Shown piece by piece: positions 52,225 through 61,237 of a stretch of 64,000 bases of DNA. Made by a program: the position numbers and the translations under genes. The stretch lies in NCBI RefSeq assembly GCF_029887875.1, contig NZ_JARXRM010000028.1, forward strand, positions 136,611-200,610, given 5' to 3'. Origin of the DNA: Luteimonas endophytica. GTDB lineage: Bacteria; Pseudomonadota; Gammaproteobacteria; Xanthomonadales; Xanthomonadaceae. The notes beneath the pieces are model-generated. The model saw only the letters and a program-made list of their open reading frames with translations. It did not search any database and had not been told where the DNA came from. Within the stretch, counting starts at the first letter, position 1, and each line of letters opens with the position of its first letter.

Positions 52225-54606
52225 ATGTTCAAGCCGCTGATTTTTCTGCTTCTGCTCTGTTTGGCGATCGTACTCGCTCTGCCAAGTCTTTCTCCTTCCC
52301 ATAGCGACACCAGAGCCCAACCGGGAGGGCAATCGCACTCCCAGCGCGACGAAATCATAGCCAACGCTTCGGATGCTATTCGCGCCTACGACTCGGAGGA
52401 TTTGCAGAGCTTCCACGGACACTATTCGTCGCTCAGATACCTAGCCATGCCCAGCCCCGGGATCGCGATGCCCGCTTTCGAGCGTTTGTCCGCAGATCTG
52501 AAAGATTTCTTCTATGTTGAATTCAATGTTCCCTCCCAGACGCCCGAGAAAATTTTGCTTGATGTCGTGGTCGACGGAGATCTTGTCGGGCACGTTCGAG
52601 GCGGCAACGACATTCAAATCTCATTCGTGAATTCGTGGAAATGGGCGAACATTACGGCCCCGCGTCGTCGACCCGAGCAAGGGCTGGCGTCGCTTCGTGT
52701 TGCGCGCGCGCGGGGGCACCTTCGACTCTGCCTGAATCAGCGATGTGTCACTAGCGATGAGGCGGGCAACTTTCCCAAGGAAATTGCCTTACATTCGCGC
52801 ACCCCAGAAGCTCATCTTTTTAACCTCCAGATGATCGATTCCTCAGGGCGGCGCGATTGGATGGAGAGCAACGGCAGCCTCACGAGAGAAGCACCCGCCC
52901 CGCGCAGAGTCCTCGCTTGGGAACGGATGTCGAAAACGATCTACCATACGGCGCTCAATCTCTATGCGGGCTTTATCCTGTGTGCTCAGGAGCGATCCAC
53001 AACTCCTGATGACTGCGCCACCATCAGAAAACGTGCACCGGCAGTTGCCGGCGCCATGGCGCTGCAGCTTGCGCAGTGGCCGAACTGGCGGACCTACGAC
53101 GCCACGGCGCCGGCTGGGTCGCTTCCTTTGAATACGGGGTTCTCCGCATGGGACAAGGGGAACTGGGCGAACGGGTATCTTCCCTATGCCGTGATGCTTC
53201 TAGCGCACTTGGCCGATGGCGCGAATTGGGGCGAGACTTCCGAAGCTGTACTTCCGGCGTACCGGATACTGGGTGAGCAGTACCTGCGCAACGAACTCTT
53301 TCATGAGCGCGCGGGGCACTGGATCAAACGCTCGAACAACCACGGCGGGATCATTCTCGGCAACGGCTATGCAGCTCAGCTACTCGCCAACCAGTGCAGG
53401 GAGGACGAACTTGCGGCGGACCTGCGAGCGTCATTCCGCAAGGTCGCCGAGGGCTCGTTCCTCAACGGAGTGTACGCGGAGTCCTTCACTTATCTGCAGG
53501 TCTTTGTCCTGGAGTCGTTCCCGGCGGTCTTCACTCGGCAGCAGTGCTTCGGCGAAACGTTCCCGGCGGCTTTCTCCCAACTGTACGGAGATGTATCACT
53601 TTCCGAAATCGCCGCCGCCTCGCATTTTCTCACCACACCCGATGGTGGAGCTCTGGTGCCGTTCGGCGATTGCTGTGGCACCTCGGTGTGGCGCAAGGAT
53701 TCACTGGAAGTGCTGAGCCGGGCATATCCGGCGCTGCACGATTCCGTCGAGAAGGGCCTCTACGGAATGGAGGGAAATCCGGCGTTCGTATTTCTCAGCA
53801 GCGACGGTGCCGCAACCGAAGTCGGCTCCGATTCGCATCCCGACGCCGGCACCCACCTCTCCTCTGGATCAGCACTGGAGTGCTTCCATTCCGGGCTGGG
53901 AATCGCCGCCGGAAGAGTTGATACTGGAATGGGCTTGCTGCAATCCGCCATCTCCTCCACTCGTTTGCATTTCACACACAACAAGGACTGGGACCTGGGT
54001 TCGGTCTATCTGGCACTTGATGGCGACGTGATCATTGGCGAACGGCTCGACGGAGACCCAGGCAGGCACCGCCAGGCCACGCGCCACAGCACCGCCTGGA
54101 TCGAACGCGTTGTCGACCAGTATCCAGGCTGCTTTTCGGATTCCACTGAAGACTGTCCTTCCAGAACGATCAACGGCGAGATACAGAACCAAGCCGGTAC
54201 GGAAGGAACGTGTAGCGCGCGGGCCCGCCTGAACAGCGGGTCGAACAGCTTCAGGGAGTGGAAGCTGCAAACCAGTCCCGAAGGAATCGCGCGTGTACGC
54301 ATCGCGGACTTCATCGACACCCGCAACGATGGGCAGGTGCTTTTTGCCCATTTCGAGCTGCCGGGCGACGTCTCCCGCGTCGAAGACGGGCAAACACTGC
54401 GCATCGTTCGCGATCGTTGGCAGGCCGACATCCAGATCAACGGATACCAGATAGCACGAATGCAGCCCAAGCAGACGGAATACGGAACCTATACCTCGCT
54501 GGACCTTTCCTCACCGGAGCTGCCGCCCGCTGCTGATCCCACGGCTGCAGGCACGGTCACGATCACGATCCGTCCACGAGGAGAAGGAAGAGCGCGGCAA
54601 CAGTAG
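52225..54606 (+). CDS. Heparinase II/III-like polysaccharide lyase or epimerase, exported
   Basis: Protein of 793 residues. The N-terminus MFKPLIFLLLLCLAIVLALP is a signal peptide or anchor. An N-terminal beta domain is followed by an all-helical region (about 240-500) with KRSNNHGGIILGNGYAAQLL and NGVYAESFTYLQVFVLESF, resembling the Asn/His and Tyr active-site helices of heparinase II/III and alginate lyases. A large beta-sandwich completes it. Such enzymes cleave uronic-acid glycans by beta-elimination. A GTG at 52192 would add 11 residues; the ATG fits the signal better. It ends 16 bases from the opposing operon. Confidence 0.65.
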   Translation: MFKPLIFLLLLCLAIVLALPSLSPSHSDTRAQPGGQSHSQRDEIIANASDAIRAYDSEDLQSFHGHYSSLRYLAMPSPGIAMPAFERLSADLKDFFYVEFNVPSQTPEKILLDVVVDGDLVGHVRGGNDIQISFVNSWKWANITAPRRRPEQGLASLRVARARGHLRLCLNQRCVTSDEAGNFPKEIALHSRTPEAHLFNLQMIDSSGRRDWMESNGSLTREAPAPRRVLAWERMSKTIYHTALNLYAGFILCAQERSTTPDDCATIRKRAPAVAGAMALQLAQWPNWRTYDATAPAGSLPLNTGFSAWDKGNWANGYLPYAVMLLAHLADGANWGETSEAVLPAYRILGEQYLRNELFHERAGHWIKRSNNHGGIILGNGYAAQLLANQCREDELAADLRASFRKVAEGSFLNGVYAESFTYLQVFVLESFPAVFTRQQCFGETFPAAFSQLYGDVSLSEIAAASHFLTTPDGGALVPFGDCCGTSVWRKDSLEVLSRAYPALHDSVEKGLYGMEGNPAFVFLSSDGAATEVGSDSHPDAGTHLSSGSALECFHSGLGIAAGRVDTGMGLLQSAISSTRLHFTHNKDWDLGSVYLALDGDVIIGERLDGDPGRHRQATRHSTAWIERVVDQYPGCFSDSTEDCPSRTINGEIQNQAGTEGTCSARARLNSGSNSFREWKLQTSPEGIARVRIADFIDTRNDGQVLFAHFELPGDVSRVEDGQTLRIVRDRWQADIQINGYQIARMQPKQTEYGTYTSLDLSSPELPPAADPTAAGTVTITIRPRGEGRARQQ

Positions 54607-54622
54607 CAGTGCTGGGCTTCGC

Positions 54623-57600
54623 TCATCGGACATGAGCTGGCTCTCCCCCGCGCTGCTGTCCAGCGTCCAGCAACCCGAGCAGTTCATTCGCGATCCTGTC
54701 GAAGCCATAGCGACCTACGACAATCGCCCGATTCTCGCGGGCCACGGCATCGCGCTCCGCGAGGCTCATTCCAATGAAACCCAGCACCCGATCGCATGCT
54801 TGCGCAACATCCTCCACCACCCACTCGCCGGCGTAGACGCGCTCGGCTCCTGGCCAAGGCCAGACCACGGGGAAGCACCCGCTGAGCACGCCATCGGCAA
54901 GAGCATAGTGGAACGATTCCGACTCGCTGCATGAAAGCACCACGTCGATGCCCTTGTACCAGCGAGCAACGTCGTTCCCCCAGGGCGCGAACCCGACCCG
55001 GTCCCGCAGCCGCGGGTCGCTGTCGATACGGGCATACTGTCGGTGGTAGAACTCCAGCTCGTCGCGTCGACCCGGTGCCTGCATGAACTCGAGCGTCTCC
55101 GGGCGATGGCCTTTCAGTTCGAGTCGCGCATCCACGCCCCGCTCGACCAGCGCCGCGAGCAGATCCAATGCCCTGTCGAAGCGCTTGAGCGTCGGCACAA
55201 TGCCGACCATCCCGAGCACCACTCTTTCTTCGTTGAGCAGCCTGCCCTCCAGTGTGTACTCCTGGTCGAGGACATAGTTGGGAATCACATGAGTCTTTTC
55301 CTCAGGCCAGCCCCAGAGCTCGAGGGCCCTCTCGCGGATCGTGTCCGAAACGAAGACGAACGCATCCACTGCCTTTGCGTCGATCTCGGCGCCAAACCTC
55401 CTGGCGCGTTCCCGCACCTCTTGCGCATGCACGCGAACCACCAGTCGTTTGCCCTCGGGCAGGTGCTTCGACGCCCATGCTGCGTTCGCCAGCCCCCATT
55501 CGCAAAACAGGACATCCGCGCGGCCGGCGAGCACCGCACTCGTCGTTTCGTCCCTACTTCTCCCCCAATCCCATCTGTCGCATAGAATGCGATGGCCAGC
55601 TGCCTTCGAACGCGAGACGAAGGCGTCGATAAACTTCATGTCATGGCCCGCAATGACGGTGGTACGACCATCAAGGCACTCGGGGTCCGGAAGAAGTCGC
55701 GGCCCGACCCGCTCCACCACGGCATCGAAGCCGTGCTTCGTCGAGATGCGTCTGGATAGATCGATCGGGGGTTCGCACCATCGCGGCGCCCGCACGATCT
55801 GCATGAACCCGTCGTAGCCGCTTATGAAGAACGGGTAGTCTTCCCCGAGTGTGACGCGGTTGATGTCGCTCGGGTGGCAGATACACCGCGCGCCCAGCGA
55901 AGCCATCTCGACGAGCTTGGTGGAGAGTTCGATCGTCAGCTCTTCGAATCTCGCGGGGCGGTAGCACCAGACGAAGTCCATCCGGGACATCAACTCCATC
56001 GACGCCAGCCGGTTGAAGTCGGTGTAGTGGCGCACCCCAAGCCTTTGGATACGGTCGAGCACCTCTCCACGCAGGTGCTCATAGCCCGGCTCGGGGCCGT
56101 TGCTGATCTTGTTGGCGACGATGTGCAGTTCTATCTGCAGCCCCTCGGCGATGGCACGCTCCGACCAATCGAGCAGCTCGATCACCCCCCAGCGGGAATT
56201 CACCTTCCCGGCATAGCCTATCCGGACCACGCCATCATCCGGCGACGGCCGAAGAGATACCGGGGGCATGTCGACGGGCACGACTGGAGGCAGTTCCACC
56301 GAACGGTATTCGCCCGCGATGCTCCGCAGGACCCCTTCTATTTCCGGCGTCTGCACCAGTACCGCCTCGGCGTGCGCCAGGCAGCTGCGCACCATGGCGA
56401 CCTGCGCCTCGCTCGAGATGCGTTCGCCCGCAAGCACAGAGTAGAAATCGGTGAGGTACACCGCTGCCCGGCCATCGAACTGTCGATCCGCCAGCAGAGC
56501 ATCGGCCGCCTCCAGGCCTCTCACGACCACGCGCCTGGTTCCCGGCACGAGAGCATCGACCTCGCGAACCACCTTGATCGCATCCTGCATACTGAACTGG
56601 ACCATGCCGGCGAACACCGAGGGATCGAGCACAATTAGGTTCTCGGGGTTGCGCACGTTCGACAGGACGACCGGCTGGGTCACCGGGACCTTGGACACCA
56701 GAATGCAAGGGCCTCTCGAGCAGAGGATGGAAGCCATGGTGGACAGCCAGACCGAGGATCCATCCACGATGTTGAGATTGATGTCGGCGTACAGGATCGA
56801 AGCTGCGTCGTCCGCCCTCGCTTGGCTCGATATCCATTGCAGGAGCGTCGATGAAAGATCGTCGGGCAACCTGGCTGGCATCTCACTCGTCGCGCCGCCG
56901 GCCACGGCGGGGTTGAGCCGCCTGGCGATTCCGCGCCTGGCAAGACGAAGCAACCTGACCGGCAGCCTGAACGCTCCATCCAGAGACGTCATTGCCCGGA
57001 TCAACGCCAGTCCCAGCTGGAAGGCGGTGCTTTCCTCCAACTCTTTGTTGCGAATCTCGTGGCTCGTCATCGCGTGACGCAGATGGCGTATCTGCCTGCC
57101 GCGTTGCTCGACTTCCTGGTGCAGCGTCTCGATCTTCTCGGCGTGGAAGGTTTCCAGGTCGCGCCGCATCTGCGCTTCCCTGCCGGACGCCAGTTCCTCC
57201 ACCCGGGCGAGCGCCTGTTCAAGGCGCCCGACCGCGATCGTTCCGGCGCGCTCTCGCTGATCCTCGCGAGATGCCTGCTCCTGCAGCGCGGAGGACAACG
57301 TCTTGCCCGCTTCGTTGAACGCGGACGTCAAGGCGGAGATCTTTTCGTCCACGGCAGCCAGTGCCGCAGCGTCCGCCACCGGAACGGCCGCCTTGCTTGG
57401 CGACCCCGGCTGCGGATCGGAGAGCTTGCGCTCGAGCTCGACCACCCGGGCTTCGGCCGCGCGCTGGAACCTGCGAGCACGCCGCAGCAGCACGTGATAC
57501 CGGTACTCCTGGATCACTTCCCGCGACATGAGGCGTTCGAAACGCTCGTCTGTTTTGCACGCCTCGATAGGGCGGAAAAGATGCGTCGGGGTGGCGTTGA

Positions 57601-58243
57601 ACGTCTCCCAATACCCGTAGCCATGCTGAAGCATCCACCGAGAGAGACGGCGGAAGCTCGCTTCGTCTTGGGACTCCACATAGACCAGCGGACGATCTCG
57701 CGCTATCAGGTTCGCGGCACCTTCCAGCACGTCCAGTTCCATTCCCTCGACGTCGATCTTGATCATCGCGACAGGCGCGTCGAACTCGATCTCGTCCAGC
57801 GGCAGGACCTCGATATCGCCCTCTCCGATCGCGAGCGCCTGCGCACCGAGGTTGTCTGGCCGGTCCTGGGATATACGCGCCACCCCGCGGGACCGCCCCA
57901 ACCCGCAAGCACGTACATCTACCAAGCGTCCCAGCAGGTTCAACGTGGCTGCCTCGACGATCGCCTCCGCCAACCCCGATTGCGGCTCGAATGCAACGAC
58001 CCTCGCGCCCCCGATCGCCGCAAGATAGATCGCGTGGTTCCCGATGTTGGCGCCGACATCCAGGACCAAGTCGCCAGGCGCGATCCTGGCCGCCATGTCC
58101 TGGAGCATCTCCTCCTCGTACGGCTTTCCGGACTCGTGTATGAGCTTCTGCAGATAGTCGGTCTCCGCATCCGGAAGGACGAGGAGATAACTCCCGCATC
58201 CGTCGGTGGTACCGACCCGGCGAGCCCGCTCGAATGCCGTCAT
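54623..58243 (-). CDS. FkbM methyltransferase / coiled coil / double glycosyltransferase fusion
   Basis: Giant protein of 1206 residues. Residues 55-230 are an FkbM-type methyltransferase (DLVLDVGANIGNHAIYLAA at 58-76, then MIKIDVEGMELDVLEGA at 160-176). Residues 255-410 are a long charged, coiled-coil-like region (ERKLSD, LEQALARVEELASGREAQMR, LHQEVEQRGRQIRHLRH). Residues 470-840 resemble a GT-B enzyme (VVRIGYAGKVNSRWGVIEL at 672-690; ELTIELSTKLVEMASLGA at 768-785). Residues 860-1195 form a second GT-B/GT4 unit (VVLGMVGIVPTLKRFDRALD at 1008; SESESFHYALADGVLSG at 1106). The start overlaps the wecC stop in ATGA. It could both build and methyl-cap the chain. Confidence 0.85.
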   Translation of the reverse strand: MTAFERARRVGTTDGCGSYLLVLPDAETDYLQKLIHESGKPYEEEMLQDMAARIAPGDLVLDVGANIGNHAIYLAAIGGARVVAFEPQSGLAEAIVEAATLNLLGRLVDVRACGLGRSRGVARISQDRPDNLGAQALAIGEGDIEVLPLDEIEFDAPVAMIKIDVEGMELDVLEGAANLIARDRPLVYVESQDEASFRRLSRWMLQHGYGYWETFNATPTHLFRPIEACKTDERFERLMSREVIQEYRYHVLLRRARRFQRAAEARVVELERKLSDPQPGSPSKAAVPVADAAALAAVDEKISALTSAFNEAGKTLSSALQEQASREDQRERAGTIAVGRLEQALARVEELASGREAQMRRDLETFHAEKIETLHQEVEQRGRQIRHLRHAMTSHEIRNKELEESTAFQLGLALIRAMTSLDGAFRLPVRLLRLARRGIARRLNPAVAGGATSEMPARLPDDLSSTLLQWISSQARADDAASILYADINLNIVDGSSVWLSTMASILCSRGPCILVSKVPVTQPVVLSNVRNPENLIVLDPSVFAGMVQFSMQDAIKVVREVDALVPGTRRVVVRGLEAADALLADRQFDGRAAVYLTDFYSVLAGERISSEAQVAMVRSCLAHAEAVLVQTPEIEGVLRSIAGEYRSVELPPVVPVDMPPVSLRPSPDDGVVRIGYAGKVNSRWGVIELLDWSERAIAEGLQIELHIVANKISNGPEPGYEHLRGEVLDRIQRLGVRHYTDFNRLASMELMSRMDFVWCYRPARFEELTIELSTKLVEMASLGARCICHPSDINRVTLGEDYPFFISGYDGFMQIVRAPRWCEPPIDLSRRISTKHGFDAVVERVGPRLLPDPECLDGRTTVIAGHDMKFIDAFVSRSKAAGHRILCDRWDWGRSRDETTSAVLAGRADVLFCEWGLANAAWASKHLPEGKRLVVRVHAQEVRERARRFGAEIDAKAVDAFVFVSDTIRERALELWGWPEEKTHVIPNYVLDQEYTLEGRLLNEERVVLGMVGIVPTLKRFDRALDLLAALVERGVDARLELKGHRPETLEFMQAPGRRDELEFYHRQYARIDSDPRLRDRVGFAPWGNDVARWYKGIDVVLSCSESESFHYALADGVLSGCFPVVWPWPGAERVYAGEWVVEDVAQACDRVLGFIGMSLAERDAVARENRAIVVGRYGFDRIANELLGLLDAGQQRGGEPAHVR

Positions 58244-59496
58244 CGTCCCTTCCCTCCAAGTATTCCGGTGAAGTCAAGCACTTCGCTTCCATCAAACAGA
58301 CCGGCTTCCTTGAAGGCATCGTGCGCCACCAAGATCACGTTCAGGTCGGCGCTCTCGAGCGCATGGCGCAAACCCACCAGTTCGACACCCTGCAGTTCAC
58401 TGGCGCCCGTCTCGATATGCGGCTCGACCACGAATACCTCGGAGTTCAGCGCGCCGGCCAGTTCAGAGACCACCTCGATGGCCGGACTCTCGCGAAGATC
58501 GTCGATGTTGGGTTTGAAGGCGAGCCCGTAACACGCCACGCGCATCTGCCCAGGCTCCCTCCCGGACGCGACCGAGAGACCGGCCAGTTCATCCAAGATG
58601 CGTTGAACCACCCAGTGCGGCTTTCCGTCGTTTACCTCCCGCGCCGTCCGGATCAACCGCGCTTGGCGCGGGCTTTTCGACACGATGAACCATGGATCGA
58701 CGGCGATGCAGTGCCCACCCACCCCGCAGCCTGGCCGAAGAATCTCGACACGCGGGTGGCGGTTGGCCAGCCGTATCAGCTCCCACACGTCGATCCCGAG
58801 GTCGTCGCAGATGATGGACAATTCGTTCGCGAACGCGATGTTGACGTCGCGATATGCGTTCTCGGTGAGCTTGCACATCTCCGCAGTCCGTGCGCTGGTC
58901 GTGACGAGCTCGCCTTCGACGAAGGTCCGGTAGAGCTCCTTTGCCCGTTCGGAACAGGTGGGAGTCAGCCCGCCAATCACGCGATCGTTCTCCACCAATT
59001 CGCGCACTACGTGTCCTGGCAAGACGCGTTCCGGGCAGTAGGCGACGTGTACGTCTGTTTCGCCCCCATTTTCTACGGGGAACCTCAGGTCCGGACGTTC
59101 CGTCGCCATCCACTCGACCAAACGCTCTGTGGCGCCAACGGGGGATGTCGATTCCAGAATCACGACGTTACCCCTGGCGAGTACCTTTGCAACCGAGCGC
59201 GCGGCCGCTTCCACATAGGCAAGGTCGGGCTCGTTCCCATCCTTGAACGGAGTCGGCACGGCGATCAGGAAGGCGTCCGCCGGCTCCGGGGCGAGCGCCG
59301 CGCGAAGAAAGCCGCGCTGAACGCTGGTCGAAACCAGTGCATCGAGTTCCGGCTCGACGATATGGATCCGGCCGTCATTGACGGTGCGCACCACCACCGA
59401 ATTGGTGTCTACCCCAAGCACCTCGACCCCGCGCGACGCGAACATGGTCGCGGTCGGCAAGCCAATGTAGCCCAGGCCGATCACGGAAATCTTCAT
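58240..59496 (-). CDS. wecC: UDP-N-acetyl-D-mannosamine dehydrogenase
   Basis: Oxidises UDP-ManNAc to UDP-ManNAcA using NAD+. The protein has 418 residues: NAD site VIGLGYIGLPTATMFA, VAYCPERVLPGH typical of the WecC group, and catalytic C263 in CGVGGHCIAVDPWF. The start ATG at 59496 has GGAG upstream and overlaps the stop of the preceding glycosyltransferase (ATGA). Its substrate is made by WecB, encoded 10 kb away in the opposing operon. UDP-GlcNAc dehydrogenases are close relatives, so the exact sugar depends on that pairing. Confidence 0.9.
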   Translation of the reverse strand: MKISVIGLGYIGLPTATMFASRGVEVLGVDTNSVVVRTVNDGRIHIVEPELDALVSTSVQRGFLRAALAPEPADAFLIAVPTPFKDGNEPDLAYVEAAARSVAKVLARGNVVILESTSPVGATERLVEWMATERPDLRFPVENGGETDVHVAYCPERVLPGHVVRELVENDRVIGGLTPTCSERAKELYRTFVEGELVTTSARTAEMCKLTENAYRDVNIAFANELSIICDDLGIDVWELIRLANRHPRVEILRPGCGVGGHCIAVDPWFIVSKSPRQARLIRTAREVNDGKPHWVVQRILDELAGLSVASGREPGQMRVACYGLAFKPNIDDLRESPAIEVVSELAGALNSEVFVVEPHIETGASELQGVELVGLRHALESADLNVILVAHDAFKEAGLFDGSEVLDFTGILGGKGR

Positions 59497-61187
59497 GCTT
59501 TGCTCCAGTTGGAAGGACATACATCAGCGCGGGTCGAAGGATATTCCGCGGCCATGAAGGCGGGCATCGAAGCTCCGCTCCCACCTTGCGCATACGAGAA
59601 CGCATCGATGGAAACATATGCATCCGTGGCATGCCCACCCTGTTCGGCAAGACCGATGGATTGCAGGGTACTGTTGCCCGGCCATACCCTGGCCCTGGCG
59701 AGGGATCTGCGCAGCGGTATCGGCCCGCAATGGGTGTACTCGGCTTCGGTACCCTGCTGCTCCAGTGCCGCTCCGTCCCAGTGATAGTACGCCCCCTTCC
59801 CGACCGCGTTCCCGGCGTACGAGCCGGCCGCCAGACAAAGGTCGAGGAGATAATGTGGACCGTACCAGTCCATTGGAGACCAGTAACCTAGTAGCGTATC
59901 GCCACCGAGCAGCTCGCTCAGCGGAGCCGAAAGCTGGTCTGCGGTGAGGCGACGGACACCTCGGCAGGGCTCCACCCCATCGGCAACCCAGGCGACGGCT
60001 TCTCCGCACACGCCACGCTGCGACTCCAAGAAGGCGGCCAGGCGTGCCATCTCGCCCGCGTCAGCAACTCTCGCCACCATGGCGACCTCCGGCTGGCGCA
60101 GTTCGTCGCGCCCTGCGATGCGACCGATCAGCATCGCCAGCCTGGCACTCCACGAGTGCCTGCCCACCGCGGCCCGCACACCCAGCGCACGCGTGAGTCG
60201 GCGCGACATGGACGCAGGTTCACTGTACTCGCGCCGCGCCTTCTCGGCGATTCGCTCGCGCCGACTGAACTGTTCTACCAGCCCCGGGAAAAACTCGCCG
60301 AGGGCGCGGCAAGGGTTGCTGTACACCGTGGTGCCGCAGGCCAGCATCTCCACGGCCCGCCTGGCGAACATGGTGGGCGAGTCAGTTACCGTGTTTATCG
60401 ACAGTCCGATCGAGTAGCGGCGGTAGATATCTCCGATGCGCGCGTAGTCCACTGCCGGATAAAGTGCGTCTGCGAATCTGTCTGGATAATCTCCGATCTC
60501 CGGTGGTCCAGGTCTGCGATAGACATGAAAAGGGCCGGCATCCATGAGTCCCTCGGCAAGCTCGCTGAATTCGGCGCACCGTCGGGGAAAATTGCCATAC
60601 CACGCCCCAGCGAAGAAGGAAGCGCGCTCCCTAGGACTCGAGGAGAGCGGGTTGTGCAGCCGGGGCTGGACCGGGAAAGTCATGACCCCCAGGCGGTCGT
60701 GTCGCAGTTCGCGTCGATAGCGCGAAATCGAGCCGGCGTCCGTTGTGAACACCCAGTCGAACAACTTCGCCGTCGCCAGAAAATCGTCGAGATGGACCGG
60801 GTCTTCCTTGGCCCAGAAGACCGTTGGGATACCTGCATGGCGGCAGAATCGCACGAGCCTGGTGACGACTTCGCCGCCTCCGGTCACCAGTCCCCGCCAC
60901 TGCCCGGCGCATCCGGACCAGCAGGACTCCACGAAAAGCAGCTGCGGCCGTGTCTTCTGGACCTGCAGCCGCCAGATCTTCGGGGAAAGGAACGTCGCCT
61001 CGCATTCTGGTGCGAGACCCAGGCCTGTGAACTCGTCGCAGACGACTGCGACCCGGAGGTCGGTTGCCGGCCGCAAGTGCCTAGGATCGACCGGGCTCAT
61101 CCGGGAGGCGCTGATTGCGTCGCCGACGCGGACGATACGCCGGGCAATGGCGGCCGCAGCCCGGGTTGTCAACCCAGGTTCAACCAT
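59493..61187 (-). CDS. CgeB-like GT-B glycosyltransferase with C-terminal extension
   Basis: Protein of 564 residues. The N-terminal 370 residues follow the CgeB/Glyco_trans_1_2 plan: LRVAVVCDEFTGLGL, LLFVESCWSGCAGQW, IPTVFWAKEDPVHLDDFLAT, FDWVFTTDAGSISRYRREL, RYSIGLSINTVTDSPTMFARR and EMLACGTTVYSNPCRALGEF. The last 190 residues resemble the tail of such enzymes that acts on rhamnan-like chains (LLGYWSPMDWYGPHYLLDL). Acceptor and donor unknown. The ATG at 61187 is preferred over a GTG eight codons upstream. Overlaps wecC by four bases. Confidence 0.75.
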   Translation of the reverse strand: MVEPGLTTRAAAAIARRIVRVGDAISASRMSPVDPRHLRPATDLRVAVVCDEFTGLGLAPECEATFLSPKIWRLQVQKTRPQLLFVESCWSGCAGQWRGLVTGGGEVVTRLVRFCRHAGIPTVFWAKEDPVHLDDFLATAKLFDWVFTTDAGSISRYRRELRHDRLGVMTFPVQPRLHNPLSSSPRERASFFAGAWYGNFPRRCAEFSELAEGLMDAGPFHVYRRPGPPEIGDYPDRFADALYPAVDYARIGDIYRRYSIGLSINTVTDSPTMFARRAVEMLACGTTVYSNPCRALGEFFPGLVEQFSRRERIAEKARREYSEPASMSRRLTRALGVRAAVGRHSWSARLAMLIGRIAGRDELRQPEVAMVARVADAGEMARLAAFLESQRGVCGEAVAWVADGVEPCRGVRRLTADQLSAPLSELLGGDTLLGYWSPMDWYGPHYLLDLCLAAGSYAGNAVGKGAYYHWDGAALEQQGTEAEYTHCGPIPLRRSLARARVWPGNSTLQSIGLAEQGGHATDAYVSIDAFSYAQGGSGASMPAFMAAEYPSTRADVCPSNWSKA

Positions 61188-61237
61188 GAGAGCTTTCCCG
61201 GCCCTCTCCACCAGCTGCCGAATGTGCCCCCTGCACC

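Noticed and set aside
57059-58531. 490-codon plus-strand frame opposite the FkbM domain and the end of wecC
   Set aside because: No recognisable motif; the minus strand carries clear methyltransferase motifs and the ATGA overlap with wecC.
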